Assembly: GCA_028066595.1 (NCBI GenBank) | Contig: JALCBJ010000056.1 | Span: 1 to 43,498 of the forward strand | From: Thermoanaerobaculia bacterium | GTDB taxonomy: Bacteria > Acidobacteriota > Thermoanaerobaculia > Multivoradales > J023 | DNA length: 43,498 nt | Reading direction: 5' to 3' | Shown: piece by piece, positions 27,112 through 34,444 of the stretch | How positions within the stretch are numbered: position 1 is the stretch's first letter | Layout of the letters: each line of letters begins with the position of its first letter | Made by a program: the position numbers and the translations under genes | The notes under the pieces: generated by a model | Databases searched by the model: none | What the model was told of the DNA's origin: nothing | Seen by the model: the letters and a program-made list of their open reading frames with translations, nothing else

Positions 27112-29226
27112 TTAGCTCGCACCTCGGTCCGCGAGAGCCGCGAGGGTGCTCATTTCCTGCTGCAACAGGTGAAATACCTGCAAGTAGCGAGCCTCCATCT
27201 CCTTCCAGCGATCCAACCGATCGTTCTCCAGCGTCCAGCGCAGGGCGGGAAGCATCCAAGGCGCGTAGCCGGAGTCGGCGTCGGTCGCGGCGAAGAGGTT
27301 GCGGTACCAGGGGCGGTCCGGAATGCCCGCGTCGGTCAGCCAAAGCCGTTCCATGCCCAGGAGGATCTCGTTGGCGCGACGCATCTCTGCGGCGTCGAGG
27401 CGTCCTTCCTCGACGGCTCTGGCCAACGCCTCCAGGTCCTCTCTCGCCGCGGCCGAGAAGCCCTCGGCCGCGGATCTGAGGTTTTCGGTCCTCTCCTTCG
27501 CTTCGTCCGCGGGACGGTTTCGCCACATCGCGTCGAGATGCATGACGACGTCCTCGCCGTAGCGCGACGGATCGAGCGGCAGCAACTCGTAATCAGCGAG
27601 GCGGGCGGCCCAACGGACGACGTAGTGCGCGAGCATTTCGGCCGCGCGGTAGTCGTCGCCGACCATCTTCCAGTACCAGTCCAGGTTTCCATAGTTGGAA
27701 TGGTAGGCAACTCCAGGCGTGCCCCTACCTGCTATGCCAGCGGACGGCACACCAGCATGACAGTAGAAGGCGACATGATCGGAGCCTCCGCCGAGGTCGC
27801 CGAACGGCGCTTCGCCGTCCCGATTCCAGTGATCCCAAATCGAGTCACCGTCCGGATGCTCCACCACCCGGGAGATCTCCTCCATCATCGTTTTGAGAGT
27901 TGGTGACGCCTGGGAGCCAAACCGCGTGCCGAGGGCTGCGCCATCGAGATTGAGGTAGGCGACAGCAGAGGCCTCGAGCTGCTGGCGCCGGCCCTCGACC
28001 CACTCCGTCGAGCCGATGATGCCGTACTCTTCGGCTCCCCAATGGGCAAAAAGTATGGAGCGTTTCGGCTTCCGTCCGCGCTGGGCCGCCTCGGCAAACG
28101 CCTTGGCCGCTTCCGTAACCAAGATGCTGCCGGCATTCGGGTCGCCGGCGCCGAAGGACCAGGCGTCATGGTGGCTGCCGATCAGGACCCATTGGTCAGA
28201 CTGCTCGGTACCTCGGAGCATGCCGACGACGTTGGCCGTCTCGACCAGGCGGCGCTCCTGTTCCACCTGCAGCCGCAGTCGGAGGCCTTTTCCACCCAGG
28301 CGATAGTAGGTCGGAAGTCCACCCTGCCATGCATTCGGTGCGCCGTCACCGGTCATCCTGCGGACGATTTCCCATGCCGCCCCCCAGCCGATGGGCTGAA
28401 CCGGAATCCGAGGTAGATCGACTTCTTCGGGATCGAGCCTTTCCGCATCCTCCGTCGCGTCAACGAAGGGGGTCAGAGGGTCGCCGGGGTAGTCGAGCGT
28501 GAGGACAGATCCGCGCTGGATGTACGTCTCGTTGGCATAGCCGCCGCGCGGCCAGACGTCGCCTCGCCGGAAGCCCGCATCGGCCGGGTCGGTGAAGATG
28601 ACGAGGCCCACGGCGCCGGCCGCTTCGGCGAACTTGGCCTTGTAGCCCCGAAAGTTGCCACCGTAACGGGCCAAGACGATCTTGCCTTTCACGTCGACAC
28701 CGAGCTTCTTCAACTCAGCGAAGTCTTCCTTCAGGCCGTAGTTCGCATAGACGACGTCCGCCGTGACGTCACCACTGGCGGCGTAGGCATTCCAACCGAA
28801 GCTCGTACGCTCGTCCGAAACGAAACGGTCACCCTCCACCGCCTTCTCGCGGATCGGCAACGCGAGCGGCAATGGTGAGGCTCCAACCGAGAATGGACCG
28901 CCACCGAGCTCCTCCGGCTCGGCGACGATCTCGAGCTTGGCCGAAACGGGACGTGGGAGGTAGGCGTGAAAGCGATGAACCTCGACCTCGAGACCGAGGG
29001 TCTCGAAATCTAGACGCAGCGTGTCGATCAACCTGGCGTCGCCCTCGTCACCCGCGACATGCACCTCTTCCGAATAACTCTCGTGCCACCGGGCCAGGCG
29101 TTGCCGGTCGACCGCGTCTACCAGAGCTGCCTCGTACTCGTCGCCGCTGGACGCCTGCGCCAAGTCCGTCCACAGGGTCAGCTGCGCTGAGAGCACGAGA
29201 AGGAAACAAGAAAGCGAACGTGTCAT
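27112..29226 (-). CDS. Secreted M28 metallopeptidase, glutamate carboxypeptidase II-like
   Basis: The 704 aa product has a signal peptide (LSCFLLVLSAQLTLWTDLAQA). A protease-associated domain lies at about 150-300 (DVTADVVYANYGLKEDF, VKGKIVLARYGGNFRGYK, AAGAVGLVIFTDPAD). The M28 domain follows with zinc ligands in IGSHHDAWSFGAGDPNAG, the catalytic Glu pair in WGAEEYGIIGSTEW, and further ligands in YLNLDGAA, GGGSDHVAF and YHSNYGN. The C-terminal 170 residues form the helical dimerisation domain seen in PSMA-like enzymes. It should be an exported exopeptidase acting on acidic or small peptides. The start overlaps the mogA stop by four bases (ATGA), so it is the last gene of a four-gene operon. 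The frame is intact. Confidence 0.93.
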   Translation of the reverse strand: MTRSLSCFLLVLSAQLTLWTDLAQASSGDEYEAALVDAVDRQRLARWHESYSEEVHVAGDEGDARLIDTLRLDFETLGLEVEVHRFHAYLPRPVSAKLEIVAEPEELGGGPFSVGASPLPLALPIREKAVEGDRFVSDERTSFGWNAYAASGDVTADVVYANYGLKEDFAELKKLGVDVKGKIVLARYGGNFRGYKAKFAEAAGAVGLVIFTDPADAGFRRGDVWPRGGYANETYIQRGSVLTLDYPGDPLTPFVDATEDAERLDPEEVDLPRIPVQPIGWGAAWEIVRRMTGDGAPNAWQGGLPTYYRLGGKGLRLRLQVEQERRLVETANVVGMLRGTEQSDQWVLIGSHHDAWSFGAGDPNAGSILVTEAAKAFAEAAQRGRKPKRSILFAHWGAEEYGIIGSTEWVEGRRQQLEASAVAYLNLDGAALGTRFGSQASPTLKTMMEEISRVVEHPDGDSIWDHWNRDGEAPFGDLGGGSDHVAFYCHAGVPSAGIAGRGTPGVAYHSNYGNLDWYWKMVGDDYRAAEMLAHYVVRWAARLADYELLPLDPSRYGEDVVMHLDAMWRNRPADEAKERTENLRSAAEGFSAAAREDLEALARAVEEGRLDAAEMRRANEILLGMERLWLTDAGIPDRPWYRNLFAATDADSGYAPWMLPALRWTLENDRLDRWKEMEARYLQVFHLLQQEMSTLAALADRGAS

Positions 29227-29768
29227 GAATCATGGACCTCGGCGTCGGTTACGAGACGTTCCTTGCGGGTCTCGAGGGTAGGGCCTCCGACTTGGCGGAC
29301 GGCGTGAGGGACAGCCGCAAAGACGGCATCGAGACATTCGGCGATGGCTTTGGGGGAGCCCGGCAGGTTGATCACCACACAGGCTCCACGAACGATGGCG
29401 GTCTGGCGCGACAAGATCGCCGTGGGCACCTTGCGAAGCGATGCGCCGCGCATGGCCTCGCCGAAGCCTGGTAGCTCCCTCTCCGCCACCGCGCGGGTCG
29501 CTTCCGGCGTGACGTCGCGTGGCGCGGGCCCTGTACCGCCGGTGGTCAACACGAGACAGCAACCCTCCTCGTCCACCAGCCGGCGTAGCACGTCCTCGAT
29601 CACAGCCCGCTCGTCGGGAACGAGACGTTCTATCGACCGCCAGTTGCTCGACAGCACATCGCGCAGATACTCGCGCACCGCGGGCCCACCTCTATCCTCG
29701 TAGGTTCCGGCGTGGGCGCGATCAGAGATCGTGACGATGCCGATCGCCGGCGCAGGCGTTTCCGGCAT
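29223..29768 (-). CDS. mogA: Molybdopterin adenylyltransferase-like protein (MogA/MoaB family)
   Basis: 181 aa from the ATG at 29768, which overlaps the upstream stop as TGATG. The MoCF-binding fold is shown by IGIVTISDRAHAGTYEDRGG, the TTGGTGPAPRDVTPEAT signature and the C-terminal VINLPGSPKAIAECLDAV. Members adenylate molybdopterin before molybdenum insertion; MoaB-type members do the same step. It is cytosolic. No other Moco genes lie in the window, so whether it serves cofactor synthesis alone cannot be judged. Tight overlaps on both sides show one transcript with the DUF971 gene and the M28 peptidase. Confidence 0.92.
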   Translation of the reverse strand: MPETPAPAIGIVTISDRAHAGTYEDRGGPAVREYLRDVLSSNWRSIERLVPDERAVIEDVLRRLVDEEGCCLVLTTGGTGPAPRDVTPEATRAVAERELPGFGEAMRGASLRKVPTAILSRQTAIVRGACVVINLPGSPKAIAECLDAVFAAVPHAVRQVGGPTLETRKERLVTDAEVHDS

Positions 29769-30121
29769 CAAGACGGCACCGTCAGCAGCTCGCGACGGCG
29801 GCAAAGCACGCGGAGGTAGTCGAAGCCGAAGATGCCGGCATTGCAGCCCGGGGTGAAGTCGATGTGGATGGCGTAGTTGCCCACCGGAGCCAACTCGATG
29901 GACCGTACGGGCCGATCCGGCTCGAGATAGACGATCTCACCGCCATCGTGACCACGGCATGCGGCACACGGACAGAACCCTTGGAGAACATCGTAGGACA
30001 CGGTGGCTCGGGCACCGTCCGACCATTCGAGGTAGAGACGCCGGCTGTCGGGCTCTCGCCGCGCCGCCACCAGGGTATGGCGTCGATCGGCGGGGTCTGG
30101 ATTACGCAGATCGTCGGACAT
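29768..30121 (-). CDS. DUF971 / GBBH-like N-terminal domain protein
   Basis: The 117 aa product is a single DUF971 domain: LYLEWSDGARATVSYDVLQG, then FCPCAACRGHDG with three cysteines that in this family likely bind metal, and NYAIHIDFTPGCNAGIFGFD. Related domains form the N-terminus of gamma-butyrobetaine hydroxylase. Stand-alone copies are often found near iron-sulphur or molybdenum cofactor genes, which fits the mogA neighbour. Its biochemical role is not established. It starts 7 bp after the stop of the 446 aa gene, and its stop overlaps mogA. Confidence 0.9.
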   Translation of the reverse strand: MSDDLRNPDPADRRHTLVAARREPDSRRLYLEWSDGARATVSYDVLQGFCPCAACRGHDGGEIVYLEPDRPVRSIELAPVGNYAIHIDFTPGCNAGIFGFDYLRVLCRRRELLTVPS

Positions 30122-30122
30122 G

Positions 30123-30136
30123 ATCGTCTAGACGAT
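30123..30136. other. Perfect 14-bp palindrome at a gene junction
   Basis: ATCGTCTAGACGAT spans the TAG stop of the 446 aa gene and the few bases before the DUF971 start. It may be chance, or a small intra-operon structure that affects coupling. Confidence 0.5.
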
Positions 30137-31468
30137 GATCGTATCCTCGTCCGACGCGTCGCGACGCCAAGACTCGTCGAAAACGCGGAATGAACGCACC
30201 GCCGCACGAATGGTGGCCTGGGTGTCTTCAGACAAGTCGTGCCCGAAGCGGTAGTGAAACACGTACAGGGCCCGATACGACTGCACCACGATCAGGTCGA
30301 GGTGCTCACCACGCTCGCGGCCGGAGCGGGAGAGCAACCGGAAACGCAGGTGGCGCGACGGTAGCTCGTCGATCTCGAATACCTCGTCGTGCAAGAGCTC
30401 CGCGCGCCCGGGTGGACGAAGCGCCTCGTCCAGATGACGCAGACGGCGGGCGGTGCAAAGTATGGTGAGATCGCCGACTCGAAACGCGAAGACGGCCGAC
30501 GGCTTGCCCGAAGTCTTCAGCGCATCGACGCCCTGGGGCAGGATGATCATCACCCCGTGACGTTCGTTGAGCACTTGATGTCGCGTCTGGGTCGACGTCA
30601 GAGCTACCGAGATACGCGATTCGGGCTCGCCCGGCTCGGGCCGCTCACCCGGACCCATCACCAGCTCCTTGCCCTTGCGCCACATGCCCGCGACCTGGCC
30701 CAACGGCCGCATCCACAGCAGAGTTCGGCGGGCGCCTTTGCGGATCCGCTCCATTTCCGCCGCCAGCTCCGGAGGCAGCTCGACGTCTGGGCTGGGCAAC
30801 CAGCCCGGATCCACCGGCAACTTGTGCAGATCCATCTCGCTGCTGGCCGCGGTGGCCGCCTCATAGTGAAAATAGACGACCTGTTCCTTGTCCCAACCTT
30901 CGAGGACATCGGAGACTCGACCCGTCTCCAACTCGTCGTACGACGAAGCGGCCGGCTGGGCGTCCAGCTGGCGGCACAGCTCCAGACATGCGTCTTCGGC
31001 GAAGGGCGAGCGGTGGTGCTGAGCGTTCGCTACCGCGGCAACCTGCTCGTCTTCGAGACCGAGAAGCTCGCACAGACGCGCGGGATCTGCAGAGGGTCGC
31101 TGCTCTGTCACGTGGTCGAAACTCACGTGAGTATGCGGGTCCGAGGAGAACGAGCCGGCGAAGGTGGAACCTTCGAATAGATCCCAGCCCCAAACATCCG
31201 AGTCCCAGACCCACAGGTAGAGAAGCGGCGATTGCTCCCGCAATTCGTGAATCAACCTGCGTTCCTCGTCGAAGTGACTGTAGAAGACGAGCGTCCAGCG
31301 ATCGTTCGAGACGAGAAATGCCGATCGCTCGCTCACCGAATCCAGGTCGAACAGGACGGGCTCCATCGACTCCTGATAGCCACGCGCCGACAACCAACGT
31401 CCCAACGCCGAATGCACCTGGTCTACTTTGCGTCCGGGTACGCAGATGCAGTTGAAGAAAACGCCCAT
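30128..31468 (-). CDS. Conserved-looking cytosolic protein of unknown function, 446 aa
   Basis: I do not recognise this family. The N-terminus (MGVFFNCICVPGRKVDQVH) has no signal peptide. The first 120 residues look like an alpha/beta domain rich in aromatic residues (RWTLVFYSHFDEERRLIHEL, LLYLWVWDSDVWGWDLFEGS). A linker with Asp/Glu and a basic stretch (RKGARRTLLWMRPLG) follow. The C-terminal domain (about 270-446) has alternating strands (AVFAFRVGDLTILCTARRL, LRFRLLSRSGRERGEHLDL, YRALYVFHYRFGHDLSED). There are no TM segments or obvious catalytic motifs. It leads the operon with DUF971, mogA and the M28 peptidase, separated by only 7 bp. Codon character matches the neighbours and the frame is intact, so it is a genuine gene. 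Confidence 0.8.
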   Translation of the reverse strand: MGVFFNCICVPGRKVDQVHSALGRWLSARGYQESMEPVLFDLDSVSERSAFLVSNDRWTLVFYSHFDEERRLIHELREQSPLLYLWVWDSDVWGWDLFEGSTFAGSFSSDPHTHVSFDHVTEQRPSADPARLCELLGLEDEQVAAVANAQHHRSPFAEDACLELCRQLDAQPAASSYDELETGRVSDVLEGWDKEQVVYFHYEAATAASSEMDLHKLPVDPGWLPSPDVELPPELAAEMERIRKGARRTLLWMRPLGQVAGMWRKGKELVMGPGERPEPGEPESRISVALTSTQTRHQVLNERHGVMIILPQGVDALKTSGKPSAVFAFRVGDLTILCTARRLRHLDEALRPPGRAELLHDEVFEIDELPSRHLRFRLLSRSGRERGEHLDLIVVQSYRALYVFHYRFGHDLSEDTQATIRAAVRSFRVFDESWRRDASDEDTIIV

Positions 31469-31687
31469 TCGCTGCTGGTTCCCTGCCGGAAGAGAGTCTC
31501 GAAGTACGACGGTTCGGGTCGAACATTTTAGCTGAATCGTCCGAGTATCCGCCCGCGCATCGTCCGCAATCCTCGATTCGGTCGAGACATCGAGGCTGGA
31601 ACGACCTAAGCATCATCGTCTATGCATCGACCGCTGTTCTCCTCTGGAGAGCGGCTCCCACTCCGTCTCACGACTTGGAGATCGATC
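31469..31687. promoter_or_regulatory. Divergent promoter region between the 446 aa gene and the OmpA lipoprotein gene
   Basis: These 219 bp should hold two promoters. An inverted repeat CCTCGAT ... ATCGAGG (31571-31577 and 31589-31595, 11-nt spacer) lies roughly in the middle and is a possible regulator site. Confidence 0.4.
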
Positions 31688-32413
31688 ATGACCTCGACTT
31701 CCTCGACCAGCTCGGCCACGCGAACTGTACGATCCGTCACCGAATCGCGGGTTCCCCGGGGCTTGTCCGTCGGTGTGAGATTCCTATCTCTTTCGCTCGC
31801 ACTTCTTCTTGGAGTCGGTTGCGCCGCCTACCGCGGCCCCTACACCACCCAGCGTGACAATACCGCCTGGGGTGCCGGCATCGGCGCCGGTGTAGGGGCT
31901 GTGGCCGCCGTACTCGACGGCAAGGAGGAAGCCGACGAGATTCTCGCGGGAGCCGCTATCGGCGCGGCCTTGGGCGCCGGAGTCGGCGCCTACATGGATG
32001 CTCAAGAAGAGAAACTGGCGCGCATTCCGGGCACCACGGTAGAGCGCGTCGGCCCGAAAACGCTGCTGGTCCACTTCCAGAGCGACGTCCTATTCGATGT
32101 CGATTCCGCGGCATTGGGTGGCGGTGCTCGCGGCTCCCTTTCCCAGGCCGCGGCGGTAATGAACGAGTTTCGCAAGACGGCGATCGTCGTCCAGGGACAC
32201 ACCGATTCCACTGGCTCGGAAAACCACAATCAGGGTTTGTCGGAACGCCGCGCCCGTTCCGTGGAGGGCTACCTGATCCACCAGGGGGTCGACCCCGGAC
32301 GGATCACTTCTATCGGCGATGGCGAAGGTATGCCCATCGCCAGCAACGGCAACGAGTCGGGACGTCGCCTCAATCGACGCGTGGACATCATGTTGCGTGC
32401 CAAAGCGCGCTGA
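31688..32413 (+). CDS. OmpA-family outer-membrane lipoprotein with glycine zipper
   Basis: 241 aa from the ATG at 31688, with GGAG eight bases upstream. After a long polar start comes a lipoprotein signal (LSLSLALLLGVGC). A glycine-zipper segment follows (WGAGIGAGVGAVAAVL and LAGAAIGAALGAGVGAYMD), then an OmpA_C peptidoglycan-binding domain: HFQSDVLFDVDSAAL, VVQGHTDSTGSENHNQGLSERRA and GMPIASNGNESGRRLNRRVDI with the conserved Asp and Arg ligands of diaminopimelate. It should tether the outer membrane to peptidoglycan. It is monocistronic: a terminator follows at 32454. Confidence 0.93.
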   Translation: MTSTSSTSSATRTVRSVTESRVPRGLSVGVRFLSLSLALLLGVGCAAYRGPYTTQRDNTAWGAGIGAGVGAVAAVLDGKEEADEILAGAAIGAALGAGVGAYMDAQEEKLARIPGTTVERVGPKTLLVHFQSDVLFDVDSAALGGGARGSLSQAAAVMNEFRKTAIVVQGHTDSTGSENHNQGLSERRARSVEGYLIHQGVDPGRITSIGDGEGMPIASNGNESGRRLNRRVDIMLRAKAR

Positions 32414-32428
32414 TCGCCACCCCAGATC

Positions 32429-32444
32429 GTCCTCTCGAGAGGAC
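32429..32444. other. Perfect 16-bp palindrome
   Basis: GTCCTCTCGAGAGGAC lies between the OmpA-lipoprotein stop and its terminator. As RNA it would fold only with a strained loop, so a protein-binding role is also possible. Confidence 0.6.
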
Positions 32445-32453
32445 AGAATCTAG

Positions 32454-32477
32454 ACAGCCCCGCCAACGCGGGGCTGT
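32454..32477 (+). terminator. Rho-independent-like terminator after the OmpA lipoprotein gene
   Basis: ACAGCCCCGC, loop CAAC, GCGGGGCTGT: a perfect ten-pair GC-rich stem, 41 bp after the stop codon. It is followed by a short T-containing tract (tctcgtg) rather than a long T-run. It may serve both strands, because the FG-GAP gene ends convergently at 32519. Confidence 0.75.
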
Positions 32478-32518
32478 TCTCGTGTGGGGCACGGAGCCCT
32501 ACCAACGAGGTCCACCAC

Positions 32519-34198
32519 TCAGTCGAGAGGCACCACGTCGCTCCAAACGCCGACAAGGCCGTCTTCGAAACCGTCCTTGAACAGGACCTGGCTGCGCACG
32601 AGCACAGCAGCACCTGCCGCGCCGAAGCCTGCGACTTCGCGCCCTGGCACCCCGACAGCGAGATGTTCGGCCGAGGATGAATCGAAGCGCCCCGCCGCGA
32701 GGGAAAAGCCGAATTCGTCGCCGATCTCGAGGCCACCGAAGAACAACATGTCGAAAACCTGAAAGTCGGCAAACGACAGACCGAAGGGAGAACCGCCGTA
32801 GAGAACAGTGACCTCGCCCGAGTTGGCCACGCCGAGAGAGTTGTCGAGGGGCGCGCCGATCGCCAGATCGTCCCACCCGTCGTCGTCGAAGTCCCCACTC
32901 GCCAGCGCTTCGCCGAATCGATCAAACGGATCGAATGCGGGATCGATGACACTCTCGACGAAGAACTGATTGCCGAAGGCCTCCAGGCCGATCGGACCAC
33001 CATAGAGAATCTGGACTGCTCCCGTCTGGTTACCACCGAGCTCCGTCTCACCGGGTACGCCGATCGCCAGATCCGTATAGCCGTCGCTGTCGAAATCGCC
33101 GTCGGCGAGAGCGAAACCGAATGCATCTCCATCTCCCGCCGTGCCGAGAACGTCGTCGACATTCTGTCGCCAAACGATCTCCTCAAGCACCGGATCCAGA
33201 CCGCCGTCCGCCCCGGGAAACACCATCACGGCGCCAGCGGCGATAGCGCCGGTCTCCAACTCGCCTGGAATGCCGACTGCCAGATCGGCGATCTGGCTCC
33301 CCAGATACTGCCCAATCGAGAGTGAGAACCCGAACTGCTCGTCAGCGTTGGCGTTGAGGACCACGTTACCTGTTTCCTCGTTCAATAGATGATTGCCATC
33401 ATTGTCGAGCCCACCACCGTCGCTACCGTAGACGATATTCACCGCACCGGCGTCGGAGGCGACGCCCAGAAGCGTGTTGACGTCTTCTCCGGGCACCCCG
33501 ATCGCCAGGTCGTCGATCCCGTCTCCAGACAGATCTCCGGTCGCCAGACTGCTACCGAAGAGATCGCCCGCCTCGACCGCGCCCGCCAGGGGCGCCTGGG
33601 AGAACACCGTGGTCGTGACGACGATGAGGCCGCGCGTCGACGTCTCGACCTCGACGAGGCGATCGGCCGCGGGAACCCGCTGCAAAGCCTTCAGCGTCGG
33701 AAAGCCCACCACCATCACCTCGCCCGCGTTGTCGTCGCCATTGACGACCTTTCCGGGAATACCGATCGCCAGCTCTCGGAATCCATTGCCCCGGAAATCG
33801 GCAATGGCCAGAGCCGCTCCATAACGATCCCCGGGCTCCGCGTCGATCGACAGGTTGACGAAGTGCTGGAGCCCGTCCGCTCCGCCAAGGTAGATCGCCA
33901 CCAGCCCGCCATCGGCCTCGTCCGGCGCGCCGACGGCCAGGTCGTCGAGGCCATCGCCATCGAGGTCCCCTGCGGCTACAGCCCATCCCGAGTGATTCCC
34001 TGCCCCCAAGGCAGAGACCGAACCCTCGACGAGCTCATACCCGGCAACTCCTAGCTGGGCGGAGGCTGTCGCGCCCCCAAACCACCACGTCGATGCCGAC
34101 ACAGCGGCCCACACCAGACGGGTCATTCGAAATCGGGACGGTCTACCCGACGATTCTTCATAGCACCGTTCGTCTGCTCTCACGCTATTCGGTCGCAT
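32519..34198 (-). CDS. Secreted FG-GAP seven-bladed propeller protein with DGFEDG tail
   Basis: 559 aa. The ATG at 34198 has a perfect AAGGAG site six bases upstream and gives a long n-region before the signal helix (RLVWAAVSASTWWFGGATASAQ); the ATG at 34126 lacks a ribosome site. Seven FG-GAP repeats are countable, for example GWAVAAGDLDGDGLDDLAVG, LFGSSLATGDLSGDGIDDLA, AFGFALADGDFDSDGYTDLA and RFGEALASGDFDDDGWDDLA. The DxDxDG loops should bind calcium and together would form one integrin-alpha-type beta-propeller. It ends LFKDGFEDGLVGVWSDVV, the shared exoprotein tail. It has no enzymatic motif, so it is probably a surface or extracellular binding protein. Confidence 0.92.
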   Translation of the reverse strand: MRPNSVRADERCYEESSGRPSRFRMTRLVWAAVSASTWWFGGATASAQLGVAGYELVEGSVSALGAGNHSGWAVAAGDLDGDGLDDLAVGAPDEADGGLVAIYLGGADGLQHFVNLSIDAEPGDRYGAALAIADFRGNGFRELAIGIPGKVVNGDDNAGEVMVVGFPTLKALQRVPAADRLVEVETSTRGLIVVTTTVFSQAPLAGAVEAGDLFGSSLATGDLSGDGIDDLAIGVPGEDVNTLLGVASDAGAVNIVYGSDGGGLDNDGNHLLNEETGNVVLNANADEQFGFSLSIGQYLGSQIADLAVGIPGELETGAIAAGAVMVFPGADGGLDPVLEEIVWRQNVDDVLGTAGDGDAFGFALADGDFDSDGYTDLAIGVPGETELGGNQTGAVQILYGGPIGLEAFGNQFFVESVIDPAFDPFDRFGEALASGDFDDDGWDDLAIGAPLDNSLGVANSGEVTVLYGGSPFGLSFADFQVFDMLFFGGLEIGDEFGFSLAAGRFDSSSAEHLAVGVPGREVAGFGAAGAAVLVRSQVLFKDGFEDGLVGVWSDVVPLD

Positions 34199-34304
34199 AT
34201 CTTGTCTCCTTGAGACCGCGACCTCACGGAGGCCGCGACGTTCTCAAAGGACATCGCAAGTCGGGTCGGGGAAACGCCAACACCGCGTCTGCCGGGGCAT
34301 GTAG

Positions 34305-34444
34305 AAGCCCCGAGAACCGGTCTGCTCCAATCTGACGGTTCGCCGCGGCGCGGTCGTCGTCCTGCGCTTCGTACTGTTGCCGACGGATTCGAGTCGGATG
34401 GCGCGGGCGTCTGGAGCTCAACGGTCGACCAGTGTGTCGGCTAG
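34305..34444 (+). pseudogene. 3' remnant of an exported protein carrying the DGFES tail
   Basis: On the plus strand, between the FG-GAP and kinase genes, the sequence encodes REPVCSNLTVRRGAVVVLRF. After a one-base shift near 34377 it encodes ADGFESDGAGVWSSTVD and a stop at 34442-34444. The tail closely follows the pattern of the intact exoproteins. Upstream the frame is closed by a TAG near 34304 and no start is visible, so only the end of a gene survives. Its stop overlaps the kinase stop on the other strand by 4 bp. Confidence 0.55.

Noticed and set aside
26798..27115. 105-codon plus-strand frame at the end of the VWA fragment.
   Set aside because: Arg/Pro-rich shadow of the fragment; no sign of a real continuation of the VWA protein.
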